A stretch of DNA of 24,383 nucleotides from VBDM01 sp035317085 (GTDB taxonomy: Bacteria > Pseudomonadota > Gammaproteobacteria > Burkholderiales > SG8-39): NCBI GenBank assembly GCA_035317085.1, contig DATHHS010000092.1:1-24383 (forward strand), in the 5' to 3' direction. Position numbers and translations under genes: made by a program. Shown piece by piece: positions 6,395-14,086 of this stretch. How positions within the stretch are numbered: position 1 is the stretch's first letter; every line of letters starts with the position of its first letter. The notes under the pieces were generated by a model. The model made no database searches. It was not told the DNA's origin and worked only from the letters and a program-made list of their open reading frames with translations.

Positions 6395-8275
6395 TCAGGG
6401 TAGTTGCGCACCGGGCGCCTGCTGCACTTTTTTCAACTCGGCTCGTGCGGCGGTAACGACGGCCAGTACCGCCCCCGTGTCCTTTCCCGGCAGGCTCGCC
6501 GCGGCCTGCAACAGGCTGTCGATCTGGCTCGGGTAAAGGCGCATGGCGTGGTCGAGCAATTTCATGGCGTCCGCCTCGCGTCCATCCAGGGCCAGCAACA
6601 ACACGTGACGATAGACGACGTAGGGCGTTGGGGTGAATCGCATCACCCGCTCGTGGAAGATGATTTTTTCCTTCAGGTTGTTGTGGTCCATGCCGATGAC
6701 ACTGCTTAGCGGGAGGTCCATATAGGGAACCAGCAGGGAGCGGCCCAGCTGATCCACAATGACCTCGGAACGGGGGCGCAGGGATTCAGATTGATCCTGG
6801 CGCACCCCCAGGCTGACATAGAGCCAGACCCACAGCTTCGAGTAATCCTGCCAGGTCCTGACCAGAGTGACGGCGGAAAAAACAAGCAATGCGATCATGC
6901 TGAAAGGGAGCAATCTCTGCAGTTTTGGGGCGAACCAGCGACTTTCTCCCAGGCCTACGAGCAGCGCCAGGACCCCAAGAAAAGGGGAATACCAGAGCGG
7001 GAACTCGATCATGCTGTAAACCAACTCCGCACTTGCCAGCGCCAGTATCCACCACCCCTCGGGCGTCTGGCTCTGGCGCAGCCGACGCCACAGCCATACT
7101 CCAAGCGCTCCCATGACCGGCGCCGCGCCGGTTATTCCGGTCTCTGCCAGCAACTGCAACGGCAGGTTGTGGGCAAAGGGTTCGTGCGCCAGGAGAACCC
7201 ACCCGGGCGCGGTATCGAGTTGACTGAAAATGCCCCACGCCAGCTGTCCCCAGCCGATGCCGAGCAGGGGATGAGCCAGAAACACCTGCCACGCTTGCCG
7301 CCAGAGAAAGAACCTGACCGAGTAGACGTGTTCACCCAGTTCCGGGCTGCCCAAGTCATGGAACCGTCCGATCAGGGTCATTTCCGGCGCCAGTTGCGTG
7401 CCCAGGAGGTCAAACTCGAAAATCAGAACCTGCGCAGCCGCAAACACGGCGAAAACGAAAAATGCTGACCGCGACAGCCGACGCGCGCGGTCCGCAGCCA
7501 GGCCTCGGCGCCCCCACCACGCGGTCAGTACGATCCACATGACCAGCAGAGTTCCTGCGCGGGAAACGGTGAGCGACATGGCGACCAGAAGCAGAAGGGT
7601 CGCGGCGGCAAACCAGACGAAGCGCAGCCGGCCGGCGATGCGCAGGTAGATCGCGCAACCCACGCCCAGCGCAAGCAAATTGGCGAGCCAGTTCGGCTGC
7701 CCGAGATTGGCCGTCGCGCGCGCCCTGGGCGCGTTGACGAGCAGCACCGAAAGAGGAGTTTCGAGGCGGTAAAACTGAATGATCGCAAGCAGGCTGCTGA
7801 TCAGCGCCGCGCCCAGGAGGAACCAGGCCAGCGCGCGAACCGCAGTCTCGATACCCAGTTCCTCGCGCAGCCGGTCGCCGACGACGATCATCAGCGCCGC
7901 CCACAAGACGTACAACGCTCCAATCAGCACTGTTTGCGGATAGGGAACGTTGCCCAGCGGGATCTGGAGAATCAGCAGTGCCGCAAAAGCCGGAAGCCAC
8001 AACGAAGTCTGTGGCAGGCGGATACCCTTCTGCAGCCGTGGCGCGAGCAAGGCGAGCGACGCGAGCAGGCCAAGCAGGAATGCGAGCCATTCCTCGTAAA
8101 ACGTAGCAATCGGGTAGTAATGCCAGGGATTGAGGAAGGGGAGCGAGACCATCAGCCCCGCCAGCGCCAGGCCGGCTTTCGATGCAAGCGCCGCCAGCGG
8201 ACGTGGAGCGCTTTGCTGCTTGAGGACAGGGTCCGGCAGGTGCACGGGCGCGAGTATACTCGGCTTGATCCTCAA
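6395..8275 (-). CDS. pglL: PglL-type O-oligosaccharyltransferase (Wzy/O-antigen ligase family)
   Basis: A 626-residue polytopic membrane protein. About ten to twelve hydrophobic segments are followed by a soluble C-terminal region of roughly 180 residues with helical repeat character. PglL hallmarks include FLNPWHYYP near the N-terminus, the SLTVSRAG segment, HPLLGIGWG, and the periplasmic loop AHNLPLQLLAETG with the presumed catalytic His369. Near the end of the membrane part is IEFPLWYSPFLG. The enzyme transfers lipid-linked glycan to protein (pilin) or lipid A. The start is set at TTG 8275, with GGGAG 6 nt upstream. The frame stays open to 8461, but that would overlap the divergent NUDIX gene and looks non-coding. 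Its place just upstream of the MSHA cluster suggests pilin as substrate; WaaL is the alternative. Confidence 0.8.
   Translation of the reverse strand: MRIKPSILAPVHLPDPVLKQQSAPRPLAALASKAGLALAGLMVSLPFLNPWHYYPIATFYEEWLAFLLGLLASLALLAPRLQKGIRLPQTSLWLPAFAALLILQIPLGNVPYPQTVLIGALYVLWAALMIVVGDRLREELGIETAVRALAWFLLGAALISSLLAIIQFYRLETPLSVLLVNAPRARATANLGQPNWLANLLALGVGCAIYLRIAGRLRFVWFAAATLLLLVAMSLTVSRAGTLLVMWIVLTAWWGRRGLAADRARRLSRSAFFVFAVFAAAQVLIFEFDLLGTQLAPEMTLIGRFHDLGSPELGEHVYSVRFFLWRQAWQVFLAHPLLGIGWGQLAWGIFSQLDTAPGWVLLAHEPFAHNLPLQLLAETGITGAAPVMGALGVWLWRRLRQSQTPEGWWILALASAELVYSMIEFPLWYSPFLGVLALLVGLGESRWFAPKLQRLLPFSMIALLVFSAVTLVRTWQDYSKLWVWLYVSLGVRQDQSESLRPRSEVIVDQLGRSLLVPYMDLPLSSVIGMDHNNLKEKIIFHERVMRFTPTPYVVYRHVLLLALDGREADAMKLLDHAMRLYPSQIDSLLQAAASLPGKDTGAVLAVVTAARAELKKVQQAPGAQLP
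8251..8262. promoter_or_regulatory. 12-bp palindrome containing TATACT on both strands
   Basis: CGAGTATACTCG is a perfect palindrome, so a -10-like TATACT exists on each strand. It lies just inside the proposed 5' end of pglL and 126 nt before the divergent NUDIX gene. It could be a bidirectional -10 or an operator. No matching -35 was established. Confidence 0.25.
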
Positions 8276-8387
8276 GTTTCGCTCCCAATCGGCAGTCTCG
8301 CCGAGTGGCTCTGTTCGACACAAAGCCGACAGCGACGGCGGAAATCCGCAGAGAGGCGCGACTCTTTCGGTATCATTGAACGGAAGC

Positions 8388-8939
8388 ATGCCTTTCCCCC
8401 CACTCAATTTCTGCTCGAACTGCGGCGCCAGGGTGGCGCTGCGCGTGCCGCCCGGCGACACCCTTCCGCGTCATGTCTGCGACAACTGCAACACCATCCA
8501 CTACCGCAATCCACTCGTGGTGGTGGGCACGATCCCCGAATGGGAGGACCGGATCCTCCTGTGCAAGCGCGCGATCGAGCCGCGCTACGGACTGTGGACG
8601 CTCCCCGCGGGATTCATGGAGCTCGGCGAAACCGTGGCGCAGGCGGCGTTGCGGGAAACCATGGAAGAAGCGAAGGCGCGCGTCGAGCTGGGCGAAGTGT
8701 TCTCGCTTCTGTCCGTTCCGCACGTGGATCAGGTGCACATCTTCTACCGCGCCCGGCTGCTCGACCGCGACTTTGCCGCCGGCGAGGAAACCCTGGAACT
8801 GGGGCTGTTCCGCGAGAGCGAAATCCCCTGGAAGGAAATCGCCTTCCGCACGATCTCCACGACGCTGCGTCACTTTTACGCCGACCGCAAGGCAGGCGCG
8901 TTCTCTTTCCACGCGGGCGAAATCCTGCCGCCGAAGTGA
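8388..8939 (+). CDS. NUDIX hydrolase with N-terminal zinc ribbon
   Basis: A 183-residue cytoplasmic enzyme. C9, C12, C31 and C34 form a zinc ribbon like the Nudix N-terminal ribbon of NADH-pyrophosphatase relatives. The NUDIX box runs from G75: G-x5-E81-x7-R89-E90-x2-E93-E94, where the usual Gly three residues after the EE pair is Lys. NUDIX enzymes hydrolyse nucleoside diphosphates linked to another moiety; the substrate here cannot be read from sequence. The ATG at 8388 has GGA at -6. A TATCAT at 8371-8376 may be a -10. The gene is divergent from pglL and its stop codon lies inside a REP-like element. Confidence 0.88.
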   Translation: MPFPPLNFCSNCGARVALRVPPGDTLPRHVCDNCNTIHYRNPLVVVGTIPEWEDRILLCKRAIEPRYGLWTLPAGFMELGETVAQAALRETMEEAKARVELGEVFSLLSVPHVDQVHIFYRARLLDRDFAAGEETLELGLFRESEIPWKEIAFRTISTTLRHFYADRKAGAFSFHAGEILPPK

Positions 8940-9028
8940 CCTCGCCGCAGGCGAGGTCATCCCCGCGCAAGCGGGGATCCAGCGACTCTCAATATAAGAG
9001 CCTGGATTCCCGCCTTCGCGGGAATGAC
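8937..9028. repeat. Composite REP-like palindromic element
   Basis: A first hairpin (8937-8959) has 10-bp arms TGACCTCGCC/GGCGAGGTCA and includes the NUDIX stop. It abuts a pair of inverted units, 8956-8982 and 9002-9028, each about 27 nt (GTCATNCCCGCG...GCGGGNATCCAG). The two units match at 23 of 27 positions when one is reversed, and each contains its own hairpin. This is the layout of REP/BIME elements widespread in proteobacteria. It separates the NUDIX and Rieske genes. Confidence 0.85.
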
Positions 9029-9068
9029 GCTGATCCAAGCGGGGTTATTTTCGGGAGCGGCCGATATC

Positions 9069-9074
9069 TTGACA
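9069..9074 (+). promoter_or_regulatory. Possible -35 element for the Rieske gene
   Basis: A consensus TTGACA lies 36 nt before the Rieske ATG, but the sequence 16-18 nt downstream (TTAGCG region) is a poor -10. The call is tentative. Confidence 0.25.
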
Positions 9075-9109
9075 TGGCACCCCGACACCCTTTAGCGTTC
9101 CAGCGGACT

Positions 9110-9805
9110 ATGCAGAGACGCGATTTCATCCTGGCCTGCGGTGCCTCGGCGCTCGCCGCTTCGCTGCCGGCGACGCCGGCCGACGCGAGCCCGCGGTTCT
9201 ACGCTCGTGCCCGGCTGGTCGACACGGCAGGCCTGCCGCTCAAGGCGAGCGCGCTCCCCGCGAACCGGAATTTCATCTTTCACTACCCGTTTGCGGGGAC
9301 GCCCTGCTTCCTGCTGAACCTCGGCAAGCCGACCAAGGCCTCGGCGCACCTGAAAACCGCGAACGAGCAAACCTACGAGTGGCCGGGCGGCGTCGGCGCG
9401 AGCCACAGCGTCGTCGCCTATTCCGCGATCTGCGCGCATCGGCTCACCTACCCCACGCGCGAGATCAGCTTCATCAGCTACCGCGACGAGAAATCCGCCG
9501 GGAGCAAGTTCGCCCAGGTGATCCACTGCTGCTCCGAGCACAGCCAGTACGATCCCGCCGAAGGCGCGAAGGTGCTCGCCGGTCCTGCGCCGCAGCCCCT
9601 TGCCGCGATCCTTCTCGAGCACGATCCGAGAAGCGACGACCTGTTCGCAATCGGGACGCTGGGCGGGGAGCTGTTCAACGAATTCTTCAGCAAATACGAA
9701 TTCCGCCTCGCTCTCGAACATGGCGGCCATCCGAAGACCGCCGTTGAAGGTCGCTCGACCGTGAGCGAGCTGACCGAGTACTGCAGGCAGCAGGTGAAAT
9801 GCTGA
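9110..9805 (+). CDS. Tat-exported Rieske [2Fe-2S] protein
   Basis: A 231-residue protein. The N-terminus MQRRDF with a following Ala-rich hydrophobic stretch and PADA is a twin-arginine signal, consistent with export of a folded iron-sulfur protein. Cluster ligands are C108-x-H110 (ICAHRLTYP) and C141-x2-H144 (CCSEHSQYDP). The 30-residue gap between the two motifs is longer than in most Rieske domains. It stands alone with no cytochrome b/c1 or oxidase gene beside it, so its electron partner is unknown. The frame is open further upstream, but the ATG at 9110 directly precedes the RR motif. Resemblance to arsenite-oxidase-type or bc1-type Rieske subunits could not be resolved. Confidence 0.82.
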   Translation: MQRRDFILACGASALAASLPATPADASPRFYARARLVDTAGLPLKASALPANRNFIFHYPFAGTPCFLLNLGKPTKASAHLKTANEQTYEWPGGVGASHSVVAYSAICAHRLTYPTREISFISYRDEKSAGSKFAQVIHCCSEHSQYDPAEGAKVLAGPAPQPLAAILLEHDPRSDDLFAIGTLGGELFNEFFSKYEFRLALEHGGHPKTAVEGRSTVSELTEYCRQQVKC

Positions 9806-9909
9806 GAGCGGGGAATAAGGCATCGGCGTTGCGCGACCCGCGCAGGGAAAATGCGGTTCTCTTTCCTCGATCCCGGATTCTCGATTCCTGATTCCGTTCC
9901 CGGCTTTTC

Positions 9910-10620
9910 ATGGTCCCCTGGCTCGAGCACGACACCCCTTTTCCGCCGATCCAGTCCGCGCTCAAGGATCCGAACGGCTTGCTTGCGGCAGGCGGAGACC
10001 TGTCCTGCGAGCGCCTGATCGCGGGATATCAGCGCGGGATTTTTCCCTGGTTCTCCGAGAGCGACCCGATCCTGTGGTGGAGCCCGGACCCGCGCATGGT
10101 CCTGTTTCCCGCGGAGTTCAGGATTTCGCGTTCGCTCGGAAAAACCCTTCGCAATCGTTCCTACGAGGTGCGCCTCGATTCGGACTTCGACGAAGTCATG
10201 GCCGGCTGCGCCGCGCCGCGCAAGGGCGAACCCGGCACCTGGATCAGCGGCGAAATGATGGAAGCCTACCGGGCGCTGCATCGGCTCGGATACGCGCATT
10301 CGGTCGGAATCTGGATCGACGGGGAGCTTGCCGGAGGACTCTACGGGGTGGCCATCGGCCGCGTGTTCTTCGGCGAGTCGATGTTCTCGCGAGTCCGCGA
10401 CGCCTCGAAGATCGCGCTCGCCGCGCTCGTCGCCCATCTCGAATCGGCTGGGTTCGGGCTTATAGACTGCCAGATGCGCACGCGGCACCTGGAGACCCTG
10501 GGCGCGCGCGAGATCACCCGCCGGCGGTTTTCCCGTTTGCTCGAAGAGTTGATACACTACCCGCACTTGCCGGGCAGCTGGTCTGGCGCATCGGTCGCGC
10601 AGGTGCAATGTCAAAGCTGA
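9910..10620 (+). CDS. aat: Leucyl/phenylalanyl-tRNA--protein transferase
   Basis: A 236-residue cytoplasmic enzyme that transfers Leu or Phe from tRNA to proteins with N-terminal Arg/Lys, marking them for ClpSAP. Family signatures are visible along its length: FPP near the N-terminus, DPNGLLAAGGDLS, YQRGIFPWF, DPILWWSPDPR, TWI then MMEAY..LH..GYAHSVG, the GLYGVAIGRVFFGESMFS core, and LIDCQM..RHLETLGA..I.R. Length is normal. Its end overlaps the bpt start by 13 nt, so the two N-degron transferases are coupled. No ribosome site of note precedes the ATG, and the 104-bp gap before it holds nothing I could identify. Confidence 0.95.
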   Translation: MVPWLEHDTPFPPIQSALKDPNGLLAAGGDLSCERLIAGYQRGIFPWFSESDPILWWSPDPRMVLFPAEFRISRSLGKTLRNRSYEVRLDSDFDEVMAGCAAPRKGEPGTWISGEMMEAYRALHRLGYAHSVGIWIDGELAGGLYGVAIGRVFFGESMFSRVRDASKIALAALVAHLESAGFGLIDCQMRTRHLETLGAREITRRRFSRLLEELIHYPHLPGSWSGASVAQVQCQS

Positions 10621-11348
10621 ACGATCTGCCGCACGCAGTACTGCAGTTCTACGTGACTGCGCCCTACCCTTGCAGCTATCTGCCCGGCCGGATGGCGCGC
10701 TCGCAAGTCGCGACTCCGAGCCATCTGATCGGCACCGACCTCTACGCGGACCTTGTCCGGCTCGGTTTTCGCCGCAGCGGAATCTTCACCTACCGGCCCT
10801 ACTGCGATCACTGCCGCGCCTGCGTTCCGGTGCGCGTGCCCGTCGAAGAGTTTCGCGCCTCGCGCAGCCAGCGGCGCGCCCTGGGAAAGCACGAGGAGTT
10901 GCAGCACGCGGTGACGGGACTGCGCTTTCGCGTCGAACACTACTCGCTCTACCTTCGCTATCAGGCAAGCCGCCATTCCGGCGGCGGCATGGATCAGGAC
11001 AGTCGCGACCAGTACTCGCATTTTCTGCTGCAGAGCCGGGTGAGCACGCGGCTGGTGGAGTTCCGCGACCAGGGCAAGCTTATGATGGTGTCGATCGTCG
11101 ATCAGCTGAGCGACGGCCTTTCCTCGGTGTACACCTTTTACGATCCCGAAGCCGCCGGCGCGAGTTTCGGCACTTACAACATCCTGTGGCAGATCGAGCA
11201 GTGCCGCCGCGCCTCCCTGCCCTATCTGTATCTCGGCTACTGGATCAAGGACAGCCGCAAGATGTCCTATAAGGCGCACTTTCAACCGATCGAAGGTTTC
11301 ATCGACGGCAACTGGCGCCGCCTGGAGCAGGACGAAGTCCGTTCCTGA
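10608..11348 (+). CDS. bpt: Aspartate/glutamate leucyltransferase
   Basis: A 246-residue bacterial Ate1-like enzyme (Bpt) that adds Leu to proteins with N-terminal Asp/Glu. Family features are YPCSYLPGRMARSQV near the N-terminus, GFRRSGIFTYRP.C..C.AC with clustered cysteines (CDHCRAC), RSQRR, and the C-terminal LPYLYLGYWIKDS.KM.YKA. The ATG at 10608 lies inside the 3' end of aat. Together aat and bpt would cover basic and acidic N-degrons. Confidence 0.95.
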   Translation: MSKLNDLPHAVLQFYVTAPYPCSYLPGRMARSQVATPSHLIGTDLYADLVRLGFRRSGIFTYRPYCDHCRACVPVRVPVEEFRASRSQRRALGKHEELQHAVTGLRFRVEHYSLYLRYQASRHSGGGMDQDSRDQYSHFLLQSRVSTRLVEFRDQGKLMMVSIVDQLSDGLSSVYTFYDPEAAGASFGTYNILWQIEQCRRASLPYLYLGYWIKDSRKMSYKAHFQPIEGFIDGNWRRLEQDEVRS

Positions 11349-11371
11349 GTCGGGTCCTCCCGCTACCGCGG

Positions 11372-11377
11372 TAAAAT
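11372..11377 (+). promoter_or_regulatory. -10-like element of pyrD (possible leaderless start)
   Basis: TAAAAT ends 6 nt before the pyrD ATG at 11384, so transcription would begin at or near the start codon. No Shine-Dalgarno sequence is present. No good -35 is seen at 17 nt. Confidence 0.35.
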
Positions 11378-11383
11378 GACGGC

Positions 11384-12415
11384 ATGCTCTATCGCGCCGT
11401 CCGGCCGCTGCTCTTCGCGCTCGATCCGGAAACCGCGCATCGCTTCAGCCTCGGTTCCCTCGATATCCTGACGCAGTTGCGCCTCGCGTCGCTGGTCGCT
11501 TCTGAGGCGCCGAAAATTCCGGTACGGGTCATGGGCCTGGACTTCCCTAATCCCGTCGGACTCGCTGCAGGCCTGGACAAGAACGGCGAGCATATCGAAG
11601 GGCTCGCCAAACTCGGTTTCGGGTTTCTCGAAGTCGGAGCGGTGACGCCGCGTCCGCAACCGGGCAATCCCAAACCGCGCCTCTTCCGCCTGCCCGAAGC
11701 CGAGGCGCTTATCAACCGCCTGGGGTTCAACAACCGCGGAGTGGACTTCCTTACCGAAAACCTGCGTCGTTCCCGCTACCGCGGCATTCTCGGCGTCAAT
11801 GTCGGAAAGAATTTCGATACGCCGAACGAGCGCGCGGCCGACGATTACGTCGCCTGCCTGCGCAAGGTCTACCCCTATGCGAGCTTCGTCACCGCGAACG
11901 TCTCCTCGCCCAACACGAAGGATCTGCGGGCGCTGCAGCAAGCGGGCGGGCTCGACGCGCTACTCGCCGCTCTCGCCGCGGAGCGCGACCGGCTGGCGAA
12001 GCAGCACGGGAAACGCGTTCCTCTGGCGGTGAAGGTCGCGCCTGATCTGAACGAACCCGGAATCGAAGCGATCGCCGACCGCGTCGCCGCTCGCGGCATC
12101 GATGCCGTGATCGCGACCAATACCACCGTGTCGCGCGAAGGCCTCGAGCACCTGCACGCGAGCCGTGAGGAAGGCGGGCTCTCGGGAGCGCCGCTCAAGG
12201 CTCGCGCCACGGCGGTGATCGCGAAACTGCGGCGGGCGCTGCCCGCGAGCGTGGCGATCATCGGGGTCGGCGGGATCGCGAGCGCAGCGGACGCGCGTGA
12301 AAAGATCGATGCCGGCGCGAACCTCGTCCAGCTCTACACCGCGCTCGTCTATCGCGGACCGGGACTGGTCGGCGAGATCGTGCGCGGCCTCGCGGCGGCG
12401 AGGCCGATCCGGTGA
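11384..12415 (+). CDS. pyrD: Dihydroorotate dehydrogenase (quinone), class 2
   Basis: A 343-residue FMN enzyme of pyrimidine synthesis that oxidises dihydroorotate to orotate with quinone as acceptor. The N-terminal helical extension (about 1-45, PLLFALDPETAH) is the membrane and quinone-binding part of class 2 enzymes. Core motifs are NPVGLAAGLDKNG, GFGFLEVGAVTP.PQ.GNP.PR.FRL, NRLGFNN.G, and NVSSPNTKDLR with the catalytic Ser175. FMN-binding GVGGI lies near the end. The ATG at 11384 is preferred to an out-of-frame ATG at 11376 that overlaps a -10-like TAAAAT. Its stop overlaps the rsxB GTG by 4 nt. Confidence 0.96.
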   Translation: MLYRAVRPLLFALDPETAHRFSLGSLDILTQLRLASLVASEAPKIPVRVMGLDFPNPVGLAAGLDKNGEHIEGLAKLGFGFLEVGAVTPRPQPGNPKPRLFRLPEAEALINRLGFNNRGVDFLTENLRRSRYRGILGVNVGKNFDTPNERAADDYVACLRKVYPYASFVTANVSSPNTKDLRALQQAGGLDALLAALAAERDRLAKQHGKRVPLAVKVAPDLNEPGIEAIADRVAARGIDAVIATNTTVSREGLEHLHASREEGGLSGAPLKARATAVIAKLRRALPASVAIIGVGGIASAADAREKIDAGANLVQLYTALVYRGPGLVGEIVRGLAAARPIR

Positions 12416-13029
12416 GTGCGCTCGTCGAACAGATCGACGCGCTCTTGCCGCAGACGCAGTGCACGAAGTGTGGCTACCCCGCGTGCAGGCCGTATGCCGA
12501 GGCGATCGCCAGAGGCGAAGCCGAAATCAATCAATGCCCGCCCGGAGGCGATGACGGCGTGCGCAAGCTCGCGGCTCTTCTCGACCGGAAATACCAGCCG
12601 CTCAATCCACGAAACGGCGTGGAACAAACGCACCGCGTCGCGATCATCGACGAGGCTCGCTGCATCGGCTGCACGCTGTGCATCCAGGCCTGCCCGGTGG
12701 ACGCGATCGTCGGGGCGCCGAAGCTGATGCACACGGTGGTGACGGAACTGTGCTCCGGTTGCGACCTGTGTCTCCCCCCCTGTCCCGTGGACTGCATAGC
12801 GATGGTGCCCGCGACCGGCGCCGACGCCCTCTGGGACCAGGCCCGGGCCGATGCCGCGCGCGAGCGCTTCGAGCTGCGCGGCGCGCGCCTGGAGCGCGAG
12901 CGCCGGGAACGCGCCGAGCGCATGGCCGCGCGGGCGCTCAAGGCGAAAGGAGATCCGGACGCGCAGAAAAAGCGCGCGATCATCCAGGCCGCGATCGAAC
13001 GCGCCCGGGCGCAAAGGCGGCGCGCGTGA
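12412..13029 (+). CDS. rsxB: RsxB/RnfB-like ferredoxin lacking the membrane anchor
   Basis: A 205-residue iron-sulfur protein. The N-terminal cysteine cluster C17-x2-C20-x4-C25-x16-C42 (QCTKCGYPAC) is the RnfB [4Fe-4S] domain. Two ferredoxin motifs follow, CIGCTLCIQACPVD and CSGCDLCLPPCPVD. A charged Arg/Glu/Ala-rich helical tail of about 60 residues ends the protein. The N-terminal transmembrane helix of E. coli RsxB is absent, and no other rnf/rsx gene is nearby, so it is probably soluble and not part of a complete RNF pump here. It is tied by 4-nt GTGA overlaps to pyrD before it and nth after it. It may supply electrons or assist Fe-S proteins; that is inference. Confidence 0.88.
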   Translation: MSALVEQIDALLPQTQCTKCGYPACRPYAEAIARGEAEINQCPPGGDDGVRKLAALLDRKYQPLNPRNGVEQTHRVAIIDEARCIGCTLCIQACPVDAIVGAPKLMHTVVTELCSGCDLCLPPCPVDCIAMVPATGADALWDQARADAARERFELRGARLERERRERAERMAARALKAKGDPDAQKKRAIIQAAIERARAQRRRA

Positions 13030-13661
13030 ATCCGCAAAAGCGCCGGAAGATCTTCGAGCGGCTGCGCTCGGCGAACCCGAATCCGACGACCGAGCTCGCT
13101 TACCGCACGCCGTTCGAGCTGCTGGTGTCGGTGGTGCTGTCGGCGCAGGCCACCGACAAGAGCGTGAACCTCGCCACTGAAAAGCTTTATCGCGCGGCCA
13201 ATACTCCGCAGACGATGCTCGCCCTCGGCATGGACGGATTGATCGAACATATCCGCACCATCGGCCTGTACCGCTCCAAGGCCAAGCACATCCTCGAGAC
13301 CTGCCGGTTGCTCGTCGAGCGCCACGGCGGCGAGGTGCCGCAATCGCGCGAGGCGCTCGAAGCGCTCCCGGGGGTCGGCAGAAAAACCGCCAACGTGATC
13401 CTCAACACCGCTTTCGGCCAGCCGACCATCGCGGTCGACACGCACATCTTCCGGGTCGCCAATCGTACCGGCATTGCGCCCGGCAAGGACGTGCGCGAAG
13501 TCGAGGACAGGCTCGTGAAATTCGTCCCCGAGGAATTCCGCAAGAACGCGCACCACTGGCTGATCCTGCACGGGCGCTATGTGTGCAAGGCGCGAAAGCC
13601 CGACTGCCCGGCCTGCGTCATCCGGGACCTGTGCGAATTCAGGCAAAAGACGAAGGCCTGA
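13026..13661 (+). CDS. nth: Endonuclease III
   Basis: A 211-residue DNA glycosylase/AP lyase that removes oxidised pyrimidines. The helix-hairpin-helix is LPGVGRKTANVIL with catalytic Lys120. The catalytic Asp138 is in VDTHIFRVANR. The C-terminal [4Fe-4S] loop is C187-x6-C194-x2-C197-x5-C203, all at the same numbers as E. coli Nth. The start is a GTG inside the rsxB stop (GTGA). DUF1841 follows with TGATG overlap. Confidence 0.96.
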   Translation: MNPQKRRKIFERLRSANPNPTTELAYRTPFELLVSVVLSAQATDKSVNLATEKLYRAANTPQTMLALGMDGLIEHIRTIGLYRSKAKHILETCRLLVERHGGEVPQSREALEALPGVGRKTANVILNTAFGQPTIAVDTHIFRVANRTGIAPGKDVREVEDRLVKFVPEEFRKNAHHWLILHGRYVCKARKPDCPACVIRDLCEFRQKTKA

Positions 13662-14083
13662 TGTTCAGTCCCAGCCGCGACCAGGCGCGCAGCCTGTTCT
13701 TCGATGCCTGGAACAAATACCGGAAGGCCATGCCGCTTGCGGGCCTGGAAAGCATCGCGCTCGATGTGATCCAGCTTCACCCCGAATACCATGCCGCGCT
13801 CGACGACCCGGAGCGTCACGCCGCGCGGGACTACGCGCCGGAGAGCGCGCAGACCAATCCCTTCCTGCACATGAGCCTGCACGTGGCGATCGAGGAGCAG
13901 CTCTCGATCGACCAGCCGCCGGGAATTCGCGCCGAGTTCGAGCGCATCGCCGCAATCCGCGGCGACCGCCACGCGGCCCTGCACGCGGTGCTCGAGTGCC
14001 TGGGAGAAACCCTGTGGCGCGCGCAGCGCGAAGGCGCCGTGCCGGATGCCGCTGCTTACCTGGAGTGTCTCAGGAAAAGCTGA
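13661..14083 (+). CDS. DUF1841 family protein
   Basis: A 140-residue soluble protein, acidic and His-rich in the middle, containing the DUF1841-typical NPFLHMSLHVAIEEQLSIDQPPGIR segment. The conserved His and Glu residues resemble a metal-binding helix pair, but the function is unknown. The ATG shares one nucleotide with the nth stop (TGATG). It is the last gene of the pyrD-rsxB-nth run and meets the minus-strand cytochrome gene with only 3 bp between the stops. Confidence 0.85.
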   Translation: MFSPSRDQARSLFFDAWNKYRKAMPLAGLESIALDVIQLHPEYHAALDDPERHAARDYAPESAQTNPFLHMSLHVAIEEQLSIDQPPGIRAEFERIAAIRGDRHAALHAVLECLGETLWRAQREGAVPDAAAYLECLRKS

Positions 14084-14086
14084 CGC

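Noticed and set aside
6366..6395. Terminator after pglL
   Set aside because: Only 4-5 bp GC palindromes without any T-tract; too weak to call.
8290..8330. tRNA-like string between pglL and the NUDIX gene
   Set aside because: A few tRNA-resembling bases occur, but no cloverleaf with acceptor, anticodon and T arms can be drawn.
8276..8461. Extended N-terminus of the PglL-like protein
   Set aside because: It would overlap the divergent NUDIX gene, has no leader or membrane character, and a ribosome site supports TTG 8275.
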